This document shows, piece by piece, positions 1 through 12,271 of a stretch of DNA of 64,000 nucleotides. The translations under genes were made by a program, and so were the position numbers. Each line of letters begins with the position of its first letter. The first letter of the stretch is position 1. The notes below the pieces were generated by a model, which saw nothing but the letters and a program-made list of their open reading frames with translations, did not search any database and was not told the origin of the DNA. Location: contig CM049310.1 in assembly GCA_026874595.1 (NCBI GenBank), positions 44,485,058-44,549,057 of the forward strand, given 5' to 3'. Source of the stretch: Sipunculus nudus. Taxonomy: Eukaryota > Annelida > Sipuncula > Golfingiida > Sipunculidae.

Positions 1-568
1 CTAGGGACCCAGACATAGGTCTCAACGCTCAGCTGAATTTGTCTATATGGATATTTCTACAAGATTTTAAGTTTCTAGGGCCAGCAGTTACGATTTGTGA
101 ATTGCTAAAGGAATTGCTGGAGGAATAGGAAAATAATTGTTATATTGGAAGAATTATTGGTGGCACCACCAACTTCAGGGAACTGAGCAAACTACTCACT
201 GCCAGTATTCAAGGCAAGATTCATGGCTATCCATGCATTTACTATCAAGATACTCAAGGTTTTGTCAAAATTTTAATTATTCTGGGGGTACTTACAGAGA
301 GTTGGTATTCAAGCAAGTAACAAACTTTACAACTGTTACCTCTTGTACACTTTCTCTTTCAGGAAAGTCCACTCCATCTCAGTCTGACCAGTATCCACCT
401 CAGCACCCATTAGGACTGGTCACCAGTTATCCACAAGAACCTGGATGTGGGAATCTCCAAAATCTGTTCAAAACAAATTTTACACATTTTATGAAATGTC
501 AACAAATGCAGTACTTCTTTCTGTAACAGCAGCTTTTATAACAAGGTTTAAATACAAGAATACATTGT
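1..568. other. No gene recognised
   Basis: Short open frames occur on both strands but none resembles a known family or shows coding character. The sequence is ordinary AT-rich DNA without LTR ends or obvious tandem repeats. Confidence 0.4.
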
Positions 569-886
569 TTAAAACAGAAAATTTTCTAATCTTTGTCCAA
601 AACGTAGTCTGATCCTCATTTTTTCTTTTCCACAAGTCAGTTCTAAATATATCAAAATATTCCAGGCATCTGCAGGAATGTCCTCTGTTGGCCATTCGGT
701 AAGGTTTGTGAGGCAGGTGGCTTGCAGCACATCTTCCTCAAAGTCATCAAAGCAGGTATCCAGTATGTCCAGAAGTCCCTCCAGCACTCTTGTCCTAGCC
801 AAACAGAACTCCTTCAGTGGCCCCACCAAATCGGTCCCTTGGTAGATGTCTTTGCCTAGCACTTGATGGAAATTAGGACCTGGCCT
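569..886 (-). CDS. Possible terminal exon of an unrecognised protein
   Basis: A minus-strand frame of about 105 codons ends in a stop at 569. It is preceded at 886-903 by a pyrimidine-rich stretch ending in CAG (TTTTATATTTGCAG on the minus strand), which looks like a splice acceptor. The peptide is acidic and leucine-rich (GPLKEFCLARTRVLEGLLD, then DTCFDDFEEDV) with balanced composition. No motif is recognised. Its nearest minus-strand neighbour upstream is the SWIM-domain relic at 1965-2344, so it could be a later exon of that gene, but nothing in the sequence links them. An unrelated chance frame is possible. Confidence 0.25.
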   Translation of the reverse strand, partial: RPGPNFHQVLGKDIYQGTDLVGPLKEFCLARTRVLEGLLDILDTCFDDFEEDVLQATCLTNLTEWPTEDIPADAWNILIYLELTCGKEKMRIRLRFGQRLENFLF

Positions 887-1119
887 GCAAATATAAAAAC
901 ACTTTGTGATATGTTTACATGTCAAAAATTGATTATAGTCTAGATCTGATGTTAAATTTAGTCAGTTATCTGTGTACATAAAGTTGCATATTTTATACAA
1001 CAGTGTAAACTTCAAAGAGGTACCATAGCAGGCTATAAAAACAAACAAGAAGATCAGTGTGACAAAAGTGTACACTCTATCACTAGTATCAGTCTATCGC
1101 AAGATGTGGAAACTGGTTT

Positions 1120-1221
1120 TCAAGGTTTGTCATATTTAAATAAATGCATGTCACACCTGAATGCCGTCCCCTCAAGGTGTCATATTTTAATAAACGTAAG
1201 TCACACCTGAATACCGTCCTT
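1120..1221. repeat. Two-copy tandem repeat, about 52 bp
   Basis: Two adjacent diverged copies begin near 1120 and 1172. Both contain GTCACACCTGAAT followed by CCGTCC. I see no larger array. Confidence 0.6.
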
Positions 1222-1964
1222 CTGTAGGTATCAGTAATAAAAAACTTACCAAGGCTAGGTTAACTATAGATGTTTGAGATAGGGTTAGCAGGCTCTGGTT
1301 GTGTCATATTCTTGGACCATTGTAACTTGCTTGCACAAGTACAGCAGTACCTCTGTCATGAAGGGACAAATTAGGGACTCTACTGACAGTTTGGCACTCA
1401 GTTCTATGATGTCAGCATCCCCTGTGCCTAAAGCAAAGTTGTTGATGTCCCTTCTGTGTGTCAGAGGATTAGGAGAGCTGATGCCTGGGACAGGTGGGCC
1501 AGGGACAGTGTGATTGAAGATTTCCATATCTTTACTGTAAATCATCAGAGTTGAAAGATGGAGGAGAAGATGTTTTATGAAAAGTTCGAAATATTCTATA
1601 CCAACAGCAGTCTGTGGTTTTAGGTGGTGACAATGACTGCTTTCCCCAGGTCAGGTACCCTTCCTCATTTATCTTACAGAAATGAATCAATGGGGACCAT
1701 CTTATCTCAAATTTTTTGCAACAGATTTTCATATAATGGGTCTTCGTCCATATTCTGGTGGAAAAGTCCATTTACCAGTTTCTGTGTTAAACACATTCTC
1801 TCAGACCTATTTCCCTGCAGTAATCATGATTATGGTTTAATGCAAAGGGATTCGCTGGATCAACCGACTGAATGAGGGACACTTTTGTTTCTTTTGCTGA
1901 AAAGCTCACAGCCAAATTTTTTACATAATCTGTGTAACCGTTGTTGTTAACATACTGTGGTTTC

Positions 1965-2344
1965 CTTGCATTAAATCAAGTAACACTTCTGTCACAATCA
2001 CTTGTGTATTTCTTTGCCTTATGAAAGGTCTGGAGCTTTTGCATACAGGTTTGTTCAGTTCTTAGTTCACCTGTCACAAAGAACTTGACTTAACTGAAAA
2101 GCAGACCAAGTATATGCTTACAGCTGGCATGTGAACCCATTCCAGCAGCACATTCACATTGAGATTGCCTCACATTTCCACATTTATCTACACTCAGGTC
2201 TGCATTATATGTCACAATGTTTTTCATTTCTGCTTTGCAGTTGCCCCTAATGTAGGTAGCCTCATCAACTTTTGACCAGCGCACATAACTCATGAAGCTT
2301 GATTCCCAGAGCTTGTCTTCCCCTCCCCCCAAGTTCTTTATCAA
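1965..2344 (-). pseudogene. SWIM zinc-finger protein relic
   Basis: The minus-strand peptide contains CECAAGMGSHASCKH, a SWIM-type zinc-binding motif (C-x-C, then C-x-H) near residues 63-77 of the 84-residue frame. SWIM fingers of this kind occur in MULE-type transposases and in invertebrate proteins that also carry a YqaJ-like nuclease. A TAA stop at 2090-2092 interrupts the frame just after the finger. The same frame then continues with TEQTCMQKLQTFHKAKKY, a tail I associate with the SWIM/YqaJ-type proteins, before stopping near 1965. The in-frame stop makes it a likely pseudogene unless an intron removes it. Open minus-strand frames at 1285-1771 may be further remnants, but no nuclease motif is visible. 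Confidence 0.6.
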
Positions 2345-3351
2345 AGGGAATAAGGTACTAGTTAGCAGCAGTCTCAGTCACTCTTGGTATCTGAAATATA
2401 AAACAAAACATCCATTTCATGATTTGTACTATTAAAAGTGTTGTATATATATTATATAATATATATTTGTATTTTTGTAATAACAATGTACAACTTTGTA
2501 TGTGCAGAGGTCATATTTCCTTTTAAATTCAATGATTATATTTAAAGTATCACCTAATGATAGTAATATTATATTGAATAATTTTTGCTAAATCAGCTCT
2601 GATAAAAAGAAAATGAATATGCCAAATGGAACAGAATGCATGTGTAGTCTCACTAGGAAATATTTGTCATAATAATCTTCATTGCATGCATTTGTTTTCA
2701 AGATAAATATTTATATATATATATTTTGATGATTATTATTTTTATAAAGTATCAGTATCACTTGTATCAAGGTTGCAGTTTAGCGAACCGTATGAGGGCC
2801 TTGCTCGATTTGAGGACACGGAATCATCGGTGTTCTAGGATGAATGCCTGACTGTAATGTCTTCTGCAGACTTTTTTTGACTTGAGTCTGAATCAGAGCA
2901 AATTGGCCCCTGGCCATGTTGCTCGGTTGGCTGCCCTGTGCTGGAGCTGTGCTGCTGCATTTCTGCAAGAATGCTGCCAACCACACCGACTGCCTTGTCA
3001 GCTGCCTTGGCCATTGTAACCAAGTCAAAACCACTTTATAGGCACGTCAAACCACAATCCCACAGAATAAACTGTGGAAATTTGTGAAAAATTTGTCTGT
3101 GTAATGAAAGTAAGGCTTATCCTGTGGTACGCTGATGCAGTATGACTTATGCGCATGCGCACACATCTTGTAGAATCCTGTGATGCCGGATGAGAGTAAA
3201 ATAAATATGGTTGAGCTATTATTGTTGTTACACAGAATGTATGTGGGCCTCATATGATTGAGTTTTTTAAAAAGTTTCTCTTTAGATTGGCCCTGGTAAA
3301 AAAAAAAGTAAACCCAGTTACACATCAAGCACTTTTTACTCCTTTCAGGTT
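2345..3351. other. AT-rich spacer with one short open frame
   Basis: Runs of TA repeats lie near 2445-2465 and 2710-2725. A 62-codon minus-strand frame at 2835-3023 is Ala/Gln/Ser-rich (AKAADKAVGVVGSILAEMQQ) and could be an exon, but no family is recognised. Confidence 0.35.
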
Positions 3352-3790
3352 ATGAATTTTTAACTCAGCTTCAAGTCATCTGAGCTATAGTTATGGTCCA
3401 TTTTGTCCATCCATTCAACATTTTGAAACACCTATGAATCTTAAAATTCAGCATACTGTTAGATGTCCAGAAATCTCCTACCAAACAAAAAATTGGGTCA
3501 CTGACTTTTTTCCTTTGAGATATTAAGTAAAACCTCAATCTTTTATTGAAAAAAAAAACATATTATCACTTTTCAATAATGGCTAATATCAAAACCACTT
3601 ACCTGTTTTTCTTCATATTTACCATAAATATTCTCTTGTACATTTCCTATGTACATGCCAAAAATAAGGTCAGTATTAGGTAAAATTTGTAAAAGTTGTG
3701 GGCCCAAACATAATGCACTTTGTAAAAAATCAGGAAATATATTACTCACTATTTTTGATAGTTCAGGTGAAGCATGAAGTAACAGCACAT
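3352..3790 (+). mobile_element. Helentron-like interspersed repeat, 5-prime fragment
   Basis: The fragment begins with TTTTTAACTCAGCTTC and CATCTGAGCTATAG, the diverged 5-prime hairpin of the family seen at 15554, 17551 and 23369. Its body from about 3570 matches the body of the 23369 copy (TAATATCAAAACCACT, CCAAAAATAAGGTCAGTATT, a GGGCCCAAACATAATGCA-like block and AATCAGGAAATATAT). It stops near 3790 without the terminal GACCCATGGGTC palindrome, so it is truncated at the 3-prime side. Confidence 0.65.
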
Positions 3791-6700
3791 AAGAAGAAAC
3801 CCCTTCCACACTACTACCATTACATCATCACTTGTTATGCACATTTCAACTCCATCACCAATGACGGCACATGAGCACACTTTCCTCTAAACCACTACAA
3901 ACACAACTGCAGGTCCAGCCCCCTGATGATTTAAATTCTTTGCCTTTCCTCTACTTGGGCACATCCTTTCCTTAGCTATTTTGATCAATTCCAACTGTCC
4001 AGCAGCAGCAGCATCCAGTTCTCATTTTTTGTTTTCAGTACGTTCCAGATCTTCTAACAGTCCTCTAAACTTGACCCTGAAATCACCTTCACTGTACCCC
4101 ATCAGCTGCATTTCTAATACCAGTGTGAAAGACTCATACAGCCATGGGTATTCACACAGAACCACTCTCTGTTTTAATTCAGTGGAAGGCCTGCTTCTTA
4201 TCCATTCTTTGTAAAATAAAAAAAAAATTTTATTACCACCAAATTACCAATTTCATATTGGGCAATGTGTCCAAATCTATCAAAATAATATCATATGGGT
4301 GGAAGTCTATCCCCTGATTTGTTACCTTTCCAGTGGTCATGGCCACCTTGAGGGATTCTCATGCCCAGATGAAGTCTCAATGGTCCCTGCACAGGGCCTA
4401 CGGTCAGACTACCTTGGTCTGAATTCCTGACCACGCCTCCTTGTGTTTTGAATTACTGGGGTAATTACTCTTCCTGTGCATCAATTCCTAGTCATCAGCC
4501 ATAACAACTGCCCTCTCTAGCTCCCTGAACCCTTGGTCATCTAGATGTGTCTTAACATAAGAGGATACACTTTTTTAAACCCTTCAAGAAGAACTACTTC
4601 CCTGAGCCTATTAAAATCTTTCCTTCTTTGAGAGAGGCAAACCACCAGTCAAGAACCTGTGTTTTCTCCCTTGATAACTCTACATAATTCTCCTCAGCCT
4701 GTTTCTTTAAAGCCCAGAATTTCTGTTAGATTCTGGTACTAACTCATAAGCTGGCAAATCAGTCTATTTTAAAAAATATTTATTCTTAGGCTGCTCCACT
4801 GACAACGCAGAAAACACTTTTAATACTTTACCTGCCAAGACACAATGGGCAGTACTCTGTCGGCCATTTAAGACTAGCTGTTTTCAGCTCCGTTGTCTGT
4901 AAGTCATCTATAAGGACAACAGACCTATAAAGATTATGTGAGCAACCAGCTAATATTCTCATTATGAAATAAGACATCCTAAAGTGGTAGAAAGGTATGT
5001 ATGTGTAGTTTATGATAAACAGCTGTGACACAAATCAACCTGGCCAGATGAAAACATTAGAATGTACAGCATGAAGTTCATGCAAAATTTGCCATTTTTC
5101 AAAATGTGTAACGGAAAATAGGGCTGGTCTATTTCTTTTAAAATTTCCTGTTTTTTTCTTGGTTGCGATATTTCTCTGTGTCAAGCTATGCCGGCATCTC
5201 TATCAGCCCTTCATAAGGTTTCTGTGTTTCCTTTGTGTCACAATACACATGCACAGGTTTCCATGACAGATAGGGTGACAGTTCCAAGGCCAAAACAACG
5301 TTTATTCACTTCATTTACTTACAATCCCAGGATATATATATCAGCCAGCCTAACCATAACTTTGGTCCCGCCGCCCTGCATCTGTCCCCTCTCACCTTTG
5401 ACCCAGGATCTCCCCATATACCACTAATGCTCATAGCAACCCATACGCTTATAAAATAAAATTACAGGCGTCTCCCTACATATTCTCGCCTTTTAATATT
5501 TAAAGCCCCCTTAAATATTAATAACCTTACTGATACAAGTTAAGAATTAGAACTGTTAGGAATATGCAATACATATGACAAACATCATGGTGTCCTCTAA
5601 TTAACTGGTTAAACTGCTTTCAATAGACTTCTGCAATTTAAGATGATAGTTACAAATCTGTGTCAGTCCAAAAACATTTCACAGTTCACCATGTGTCAGG
5701 TAATAAATAACCAAAAGTAATATTAAACTGTCGTAATCCATGAAACAGAAGATAATACATATACAGCATTAGCAGGTAAATAATCTAAATCTGTTACAAA
5801 CCAAACATGCCTTCCCATTAGAACCCCTGTCAGTTCTGTACCCATTAATACTCTAACCCAATGCTACCGGCAATCCATACTAGACTTTTACACAGTTACA
5901 TGGTGGCACTAGAACATACCAGGCTGACAGCATTGGGATAACACAACAACATGGCAACACAATATAAATCCTGGTTATACAACCATCACCTTAAGACAAT
6001 TTACAAGTCACAGCACAACCCAACATTATATATTCCATATAATATTGACCCTGGCATTACATCCATTACCAGATGTAACACATATCCCACAGCTCCAGAA
6101 CTACCCAGTGCCGACAGATATTCTGACATAAATCCAACAATTACAGTAACAAAATTCCAGTATATCCTTTTTGGAGACAACCCTGATAGTCTGGTGGCTG
6201 CAGAAAATGAATTTAGGGTATCTTCTCCACAGTATGGACTGTATTGGGCCTTTCCCAACACCTACACGTGAACCTCTTATCTGAGGCCTTGAAATCCTGA
6301 ATGCGACAGGGTTTTTTCTTGGCCTTTTCAAAACACTCATATGGGCAGTCCAATGCTTTTAGGTTGTTCCCTTCATCCAGCATTTGGCTGATGGTCTTCT
6401 GGAGTGTCTATCTCTGTGTCACTTACTCCTTCAGACCAAGAAGATTGGGGGGTGTGACAGGGCTGTTCACGCTTGATGTTCTTCACACAGACTTTCGCAA
6501 TCATTACAGCCACCTCCTGTGTATGGCAACCCCACTTTTGCACCTTTCTTGTACCGCCAAACAGACCTTAAATAATAGAGGGTCCTGACTCTCCTGGTCC
6601 CGCTTTCTCCGTACACTTTTACACACACCACCCCCTTGTGGCTAAACTAGTAAAAGCAAAACCCTGAATGCAGACCTGTTTATATCCATTATATGCAAAC

Positions 6701-6960
6701 TATGAATAAACCCAGTGGTTTGACATTAATTTTTTACATATGGTACCTACAAGAAAAATAGTATTTTGATAATTACCAAGAAAAACCTTTAGAATACCCA
6801 ATCAAAATCCTCATTGTCAACTGAGCCAGTACAGGTACTAATTTTGGTCTCAGGAATAAGAGCTGGACCAGATCCCAGTCGGGGTTTAGGCTAGACTAAA
6901 TCCCGATCGAGATCTGGTCTGGACCAATCGCTGATTGGTCAAGATCAGGATCTGGGCCTT

Positions 6961-6963
<3 letters not shown>
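3791..6963. other. No gene recognised (3.2 kb)
   Basis: Both strands carry only short frames. The longest, about 106 codons at 5951-6271, overlaps open antisense frames of similar size and has no motif. The segment near 5180-6650 has the look of retroelement regulatory DNA, but no second copy or paired terminal repeat exists in the window to support an LTR call. Confidence 0.4.

Positions 6964-7013
<50 letters not shown>
6964..7013. repeat. (AT)25 microsatellite
   Basis: An uninterrupted TA dinucleotide tract of 50 bp. It produces a meaningless Ile-Tyr open frame on the minus strand. Confidence 0.95.
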
Positions 7014-7017
<4 letters not shown>

Positions 7018-7074
7018 CAAACATTGAAGGAAACTAAGCAAAGTGAACCCACACAAATAAGTCTCTTGGTCATC

Positions 7075-8263
7075 TCAACCCTGCAGGTCTGTGTCCTGTC
7101 TTCTGCACCACATCTTGGTCCTTGAGACATAAGGCTTGATCACAACACTAACAACATTTATAGCATTTAGGTTGCTCAGCTGACTATAAGTTATATGGTG
7201 CATCTGCAGCAGCTTTGACCTTTCACTGGTGTTCCCAAGATGTTTGACAGCGATGACATGAGCACAGTAGGTTACAGAATCCTTCTGAAATTCACATTTC
7301 TCACCATTAAGCCCAAGGTTATATTGCTGAAGTCTCTGTAACACCATACTAAATCCTGCAAATGCTCTTTGATTGTCCTGCTATAACCATGTCATTAATA
7401 ATGCACTGCACACCTGGTACTCCCAAGTATAAGTTGCCATGATACAACAGGTGCTGATGCTATGCCAAGAGACCCTTGTGGGTATTTATGGTCAGGTAAT
7501 TTGATCTTCTTCCATTTCCATTTGTAGGTATGCTTGACACATATCTAGTTTAGTGAACATTTTCCCCCTTTGACAGTGTGGCTAGGACATCTTTGATATG
7601 AGGCAGTGGATACTGATCCACCTGTTGTAGTAGTTTGCTTGACACCTGCAGACACGAATACCTCCACTGCGTTTTACAAATGGTTCAATCGGTGAAGCTG
7701 AATCATTCCATTTTAGTCAACATGGTTAAATTTAAAACGCCATATTTAAATTTTAATCATGGCATCTTGATGCCTCTGCGATCTGAAGGCCATAGTTCAT
7801 TATAAATATGAAAACATTAAAATCACAATCATGAAAATTAATTTGAAATTGTTCAATTTTAAAAGGTAACGTGCTGCATACAGATCACAAATGTTGGGAT
7901 AACATCAATCCAACTAACACAAGGATTACCTAATATTTCTACTTAATATTTCTTCTTGACATTAATATGCATACTTCTGATTAGATTGTATCCCCTATTG
8001 CAGTAAAACTTTTGAGCTATGTCCATGGCCATATCAAGAGTCAGATCAAGATAAAGCTGCAATTCCTGTGATAGCTGGGAATCCGTAAGTCCAGCAACCA
8101 GTCTGTCTCTACATATTCTGGGATCACCAAAGTTGCATTTTTCCTGCGAGGTCATATAGTGCTTTGATACATTGTTCAATATTCTACCCTTTGCCCTTAT
8201 TATACCAATTAAAGATGGTGTGCTCACAGATATGGTTGGGGGTCTGGCAAAAATGTTCATCAA
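7075..8263 (-). pseudogene. Ty3/gypsy retrotransposon relic (gag and RT pieces)
   Basis: At 7943-8263 the minus strand encodes a gag fragment with the pattern CNFG, then CRDRLVAGL, then a region close to LTLDMAMDIA, typical of the gypsy retrotrans_gag domain. Further down, 7500-7690 gives an RT fingers region (QYPLPHIKDVLATL) and 7440-7560 gives the segment around MCQAYLQM and NTHKGL. At 7385-7420 the catalytic YxDD box appears as IINDMV, with its first aspartate lost. At 7260-7347 comes the thumb segment ending GEKCEFQKDSVTYCAHVI. The order gag then RT on the minus strand fits one element, but only about 250 bp separate them, so protease and much else are deleted. Stops and frame changes are frequent. 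The RT resembles that of the element at 57.3-61 kb. Confidence 0.75.
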
Positions 8264-8890
8264 CTTGAGTTAGAATTGGTTTTTTTTCTTGTCGTCTGCT
8301 TAGCTGCACATATTTTCTCCATTTTTTGCTTGTTTTACTCATATTTCTATGTGTGCTTTCTTAGGATGTAATCTTCTTTCTCTCTTTGTTTCTTTCTAAG
8401 GCCTACACTTCTCTCATGTGCAACTTGAAGCATTTTACCCTGCTCTTCTTCACTCTTCTTGGACAGCCATTTGGAGATTGTCTTATTTCTCTTCATCTAA
8501 TGCAACCCTGAATGACAGTGAATGCTCGTGTTTCTTAGCTTATATTGGCTAAAATCCAAATCTCTGAAATCATTTTCTCAGCGTCCAAGGGTTCAAAAAC
8601 TTTTGAAAATCTAACTTTAAAATGGTGGCTTCTTGTGCACTTTTGAATCTTGCATAATCATGTTTTCATTGTTGATTACAATTTGACAAGATCAATATTA
8701 ATTCCATCATAATGTATTTCAAATTTGCTCGTCAGATCTATTTCTATATAAAATTTCAATACAAGCAGTTATCATCAGAAAATGATGCAATCTGTAGTGT
8801 TTACAGTATCAACAAGAACATGAACTAAGAACAGAATGTGCATACAGCAACAGATCATAAACCATGCTTTAGTCTTTCTGAGCCTTTTCC
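8264..8890. other. No gene recognised
   Basis: Pyrimidine-rich plus strand near 8280-8480 without recognisable coding content. It separates the gypsy relic from the hAT-like relic. Confidence 0.35.
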
Positions 8891-9955
8891 TTAGAAAGGT
8901 GGCTCTATTAAGATTTCTCCCTTGGACCTGCAGAAGGCAGCAACACCTGAAATCAGCGGCTTCCTCCTCCTCATTGAACCCCACATCTGTGCAGCAGTGT
9001 CAAAATTAAAAGCCTCCCTTGGAGGGCCCTCTAGTGACACCATCAAACTATTGTTAAGGGTTTTATCAATCATCCTGTTTTGCAGGGACGTCTTTATTCT
9101 CTTCATTGCAGAGAAGCATTGATCAAATGCTGAAAGGCGTCAAAATCAGATATTCATACTTGAAGTTATGGAACATTAACATGTCCTGCATATTTTTTTC
9201 TTCCTAATTATTGAACTCACATTGCTAAATAGAATCAGTTGAATTAATCTGCACAGAGACAGAATGTAATACTCAGTCTGTTATGCAATAGATCTTTTTT
9301 TCTTTGCAAAACTGAAATCTTTTTGTAATGAGAAAAAATGATTATATTAAATAAATAGCTCCTTTGTGATAATCTAAGCACAACCTACAAGCAGTTAAGA
9401 CAGACAGCAACAGTCTTGCTGCAGCCAGATTCGCTAAAACATGATGGATGTTGTTCAGTGAAGCCACATAGATGCAGGATGAACGGAACTGGAGTGCCTC
9501 CCTCTTCTCAGCCAGATGGAACTTAAGGCTCTGCCATTCTAGCTAGGCTGCAGCTACATCCACAGTTTCCAGTTGAGGATGCTGTATGAAGTACCAATGG
9601 CTCTTCACCATATTCACCTCAAGGAAAAGAGTCATTCACTTGATTCTCAGTCACAACAATGAAGGCAGCACACAGTTTTATAAATGCTGTTTCTGTAATG
9701 GTTGTTTGAGTCAGCTACTTCACTGAATAAACATTCATACATTTGATCTTTCTGTTTTTTTGGATGCAAACTCAGGAAAGGGGAATCCTTGACCATCAGT
9801 GTTGTAGCATCTTGGGTCCATGACAACAGGTGACCATCGCATACACTGGATGTGCTGTACAGGTCCACATATTTGATTTCTGCTTGCAATAAATTCCAGT
9901 AATGGCATTTTACTTTGAAGTATAATATTCCTAGTGCCATGATAAATGCTTGCAA
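8891..9955 (-). pseudogene. hAT-like transposase relic, C-terminal part
   Basis: The minus strand at 8891-9122 encodes CFSAMKRIKTSL, then LNNSLMVSLEGPP, then FNFDTAAQMWGSM. This is the dimerisation-region pattern at the end of hAT-type transposases related to zinc finger protein 862. Upstream on the same strand, 9460-9650 and 9647-9955 give frames compatible with the middle of such a protein but with frameshifts and no identifiable catalytic residues. The C-terminus is clear; the upstream extension is inference from strand and order. The family cuts and pastes DNA through a DDE domain that I cannot see complete here, so this copy should be inactive. Confidence 0.65.
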
Positions 9956-10401
9956 TCCCTAGATGTTATCAAGTTTCACACTTCCTAATTTTCAGTTTAA
10001 ACTGTATTTGTAGGTGGAGAGGAAGTTTTCTGTGTTGCTGATAAATATACAAAGCTGCTGCACCCCAAAAAAAAATAATTGAAACGATTCACCCTGAAGC
10101 TGCCTATTCTTGATTTACACTTTGAAATTTGAGGAACAATATGTCAACCAATCACTTCTGCAACCATTCTTTTCATCACCCAGAGGGCCTAAACAGTCAC
10201 ATGCCAACCCAATATAGTGACATGCTCCTGACTCTCCTCTGTTTTTAAAATGCGCAAATTTACTCTTACTGTTCCTACCCAACAAGCACTGACCAAGCTC
10301 CTCCTCTAGGTCTTCCTCAATCAACTACCTTCTCTGCTTCATTGGACAAGCCAAGGAAAAACTGTGAATGGGAAAATAATACATGAGTGTCTACCAGTAT
10401 C
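9956..10401. other. No gene recognised
   Basis: A poly-A run lies near 10066-10073, and a 69-codon minus-strand frame at 10115-10324 is rich in acidic residues. No family is recognised. Confidence 0.3.
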
Positions 10402-10746
10402 TCAGTATTCAGCTCCTGCTGTTTGACATCTGCAAACTCTTTCAGAAAAAAACTTGTTGACACTCGCTCTCTCTGACATGGTCTGACACATTTTTTTGGC
10501 CAATTTCCTTATCATGTCCATGAGCATTGCATTTTCAACCAAAATAGAGATGTTCTCTTCTGTCATCCATGTAAAACCCACTGACATGTTCTCTCCTGAA
10601 GACAGTGTCACTTGCAGGCCATGGATCTTGCTCCTATCCAGGGTTGTGCCATCAAAATGGTAGTCCCGCTGCTCTGACTCTGCCATTTCCTCAGCTACCT
10701 GGTATTTTGCCAGAAATTGTTGATATGTGTGTACAAATTCTTTCAA
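10402..10746 (-). pseudogene. Transposase-like fragment (RNase H-like fold suspected)
   Basis: A 114-codon minus-strand frame contains HFDGTTLDRS, then a beta-rich stretch GLQVTLSSGENMSVG, then MSERASVNKFF. The arrangement of an early D in a beta strand followed by a TMSDRAxVN-like motif recurs in a widespread group of uncharacterised invertebrate transposon proteins. It lies on the same strand just upstream of the hAT-like C-terminus at 8891-9955 and could be its N-terminal half, but the gap of several hundred bases contains nothing recognisable to join them. No start codon context or end is convincing. Confidence 0.4.
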
Positions 10747-10884
10747 TTTCTTTGACTGTTTAGAACCTTTAGATACTTCAGGATGTTTTCTTTAATTCAT
10801 TTCTTAAGGGGAATTTTGGAAACCTTCAGGTTGGTTTCACTTGCAGGGTCAAATGTTCTTTTGCATACTCAAAAGCTTTGTTGT

Positions 10885-11620
10885 TACTAGCTAATCTGTG
10901 AGCTTATGCGATGGTGTGGCATTTTCTGTTTGCTTCATGTTAATGCATACTATTTAAAAAATACCAGGAGCTAACATCACCAAATTTTATGCAAAAAAAC
11001 AGTCCTCTAAAAAATTCTGTCATTTGACAGGAGTATTATGATATATCCAACATCCAAGCATCTGTCCATTAACTTAAAGTGTAGAACTTACCAGGGCTTT
11101 GATGGATGATCAAGAAACTCACCATTACTATTAACCAACCGATTAAAACACCCAAGTTCAATTATGGGCAACATCCACACATATTTTGTAAGGTCACAGG
11201 ACACTAGGCTACTTTAGGGTGTTGTTGCAATAACTTATGAAGAATACGAAGGATTCTGATAAAACTCATCAGAAATTTTCATCGATAAAATATCCTGCCT
11301 AAGTTCGATTTCCAGCAAAATCCATACATATTTAATGAGGTCAGAGGTCACCACACTTTAGGAGGCACCTTGGTGACTTACCAAAAATCCTAAGGATTAT
11401 CATGAAACTCATTTTACATATTTACCATGAGAGTATCTCACCTGAATCATCAAAATTCACACATTTAATGAGGTCAGAGGTCAGCAGATAGATGACAGGA
11501 TTTTATGCTCGTTTGGTTTGCTCTTTTTTTTATCTGCTTAGATTAACTTTCATTTAATTTGGGGAAAAGCTAAAAAAAAACTTTTTTGTCATTGCTACAG
11601 CAATAACCTTAAAACTTGCA
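10885..11620 (+). repeat. Interspersed repeat related to 18263-18715
   Basis: Starts with CTGTGAGCTTATGCGATGGTG and contains GGAGCTAACATCACC plus TTTTATGCAAAAAAACAGTC, all shared with 18263-18645. It ends with an A/T-rich ATCTGCTTAGATTAACTTTC block shared with 18660-18715. Inside it, from about 11040 to 11500, a diverged unit of roughly 165 bp occurs about three times, each time with an ATTTAATGAGGTCAGAGGTC-like core. Confidence 0.6.
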
Positions 11621-11686
11621 GTACATTGATTTTTTTTTCATATGAGCATGTTTGTTAGTATTTTCCCAAGAACAACTTTCTGTTTT

Positions 11687-11960
11687 TTATTTGACATTTG
11701 ACATTTCAGGTTTAATGACTATTGCCTCCATCATAGGACAAACCACATGGTTATACACAGTTGTAAGCAGCATCTGTCTGTCATTTTTGTACATATGTTG
11801 ATAGGTGTCCACCTTCTTCTGAACAATTAGTGGTACCTGTTGTACTGGCAGTTTGTATACCATTGGAAATGGTCCAGTCCCTCCTTTTGTAGTGAACTTC
11901 CTACTTTTGGCTGAAGTTGAGGGTTCAGACGGCCCTTCTATCCATCTGGGCAGAACTAGA
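11687..11960 (-). CDS. Possible exon, unrecognised
   Basis: The minus-strand frame after a splice-acceptor-like TTGTTTTCTAG at 11951-11961 reads about 89 codons to a stop at 11687. It contains Ser/Thr-rich SEPSTSAKSRKFTTKGG and a helical stretch QKKVDTYQHMYKNDRQM. Upstream on the same strand, 12272-12460 encodes an acidic segment (EEDFEDYLDL, then EEDRIHCLIILPEDKSEDD) that could be another exon of the same gene. Nothing is recognised in either. Position and strand would allow them to belong to the transposon-associated protein at 13307-14054. Confidence 0.3.
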
Positions 11961-12271
11961 AAACAATATAACAGTTTAATATATAAAGTATAAATAGGTA
12001 AAGTGAGCAAAATAATACTTACTTGTCACTGATTGATTAATAATTCATACACCAAGAGAATTTTTATGAATCTATCGTGTTAATATGAGATGAAATCAGC
12101 AAATATTTATTTATAAGATAGTGAAAGAATGGAACAGTTGTATAATGTTAAGTAATGGAGAAAGGTAAGCCCTCATATGTAGTTCTCATTGCCAAAGTTC
12201 ACTGTGATTAAAACAATTTTAGCTTTCATAATAGATATAATAATTTTTACACTTAACAAAATTTTATGAAC

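Noticed and set aside
5951-6271. 106-codon plus-strand open frame
   Set aside because: The opposite strand is equally open over the same interval, composition is that of AT-rich non-coding DNA, and no motif is present.
5237-6655. Possible LTR of another retroelement
   Set aside because: LTR-like flavour only; neither boundary nor partner repeat can be shown.
6945-7130. Frame with an Ile-Tyr repeat, membrane-like
   Set aside because: Produced by the (AT)n microsatellite.
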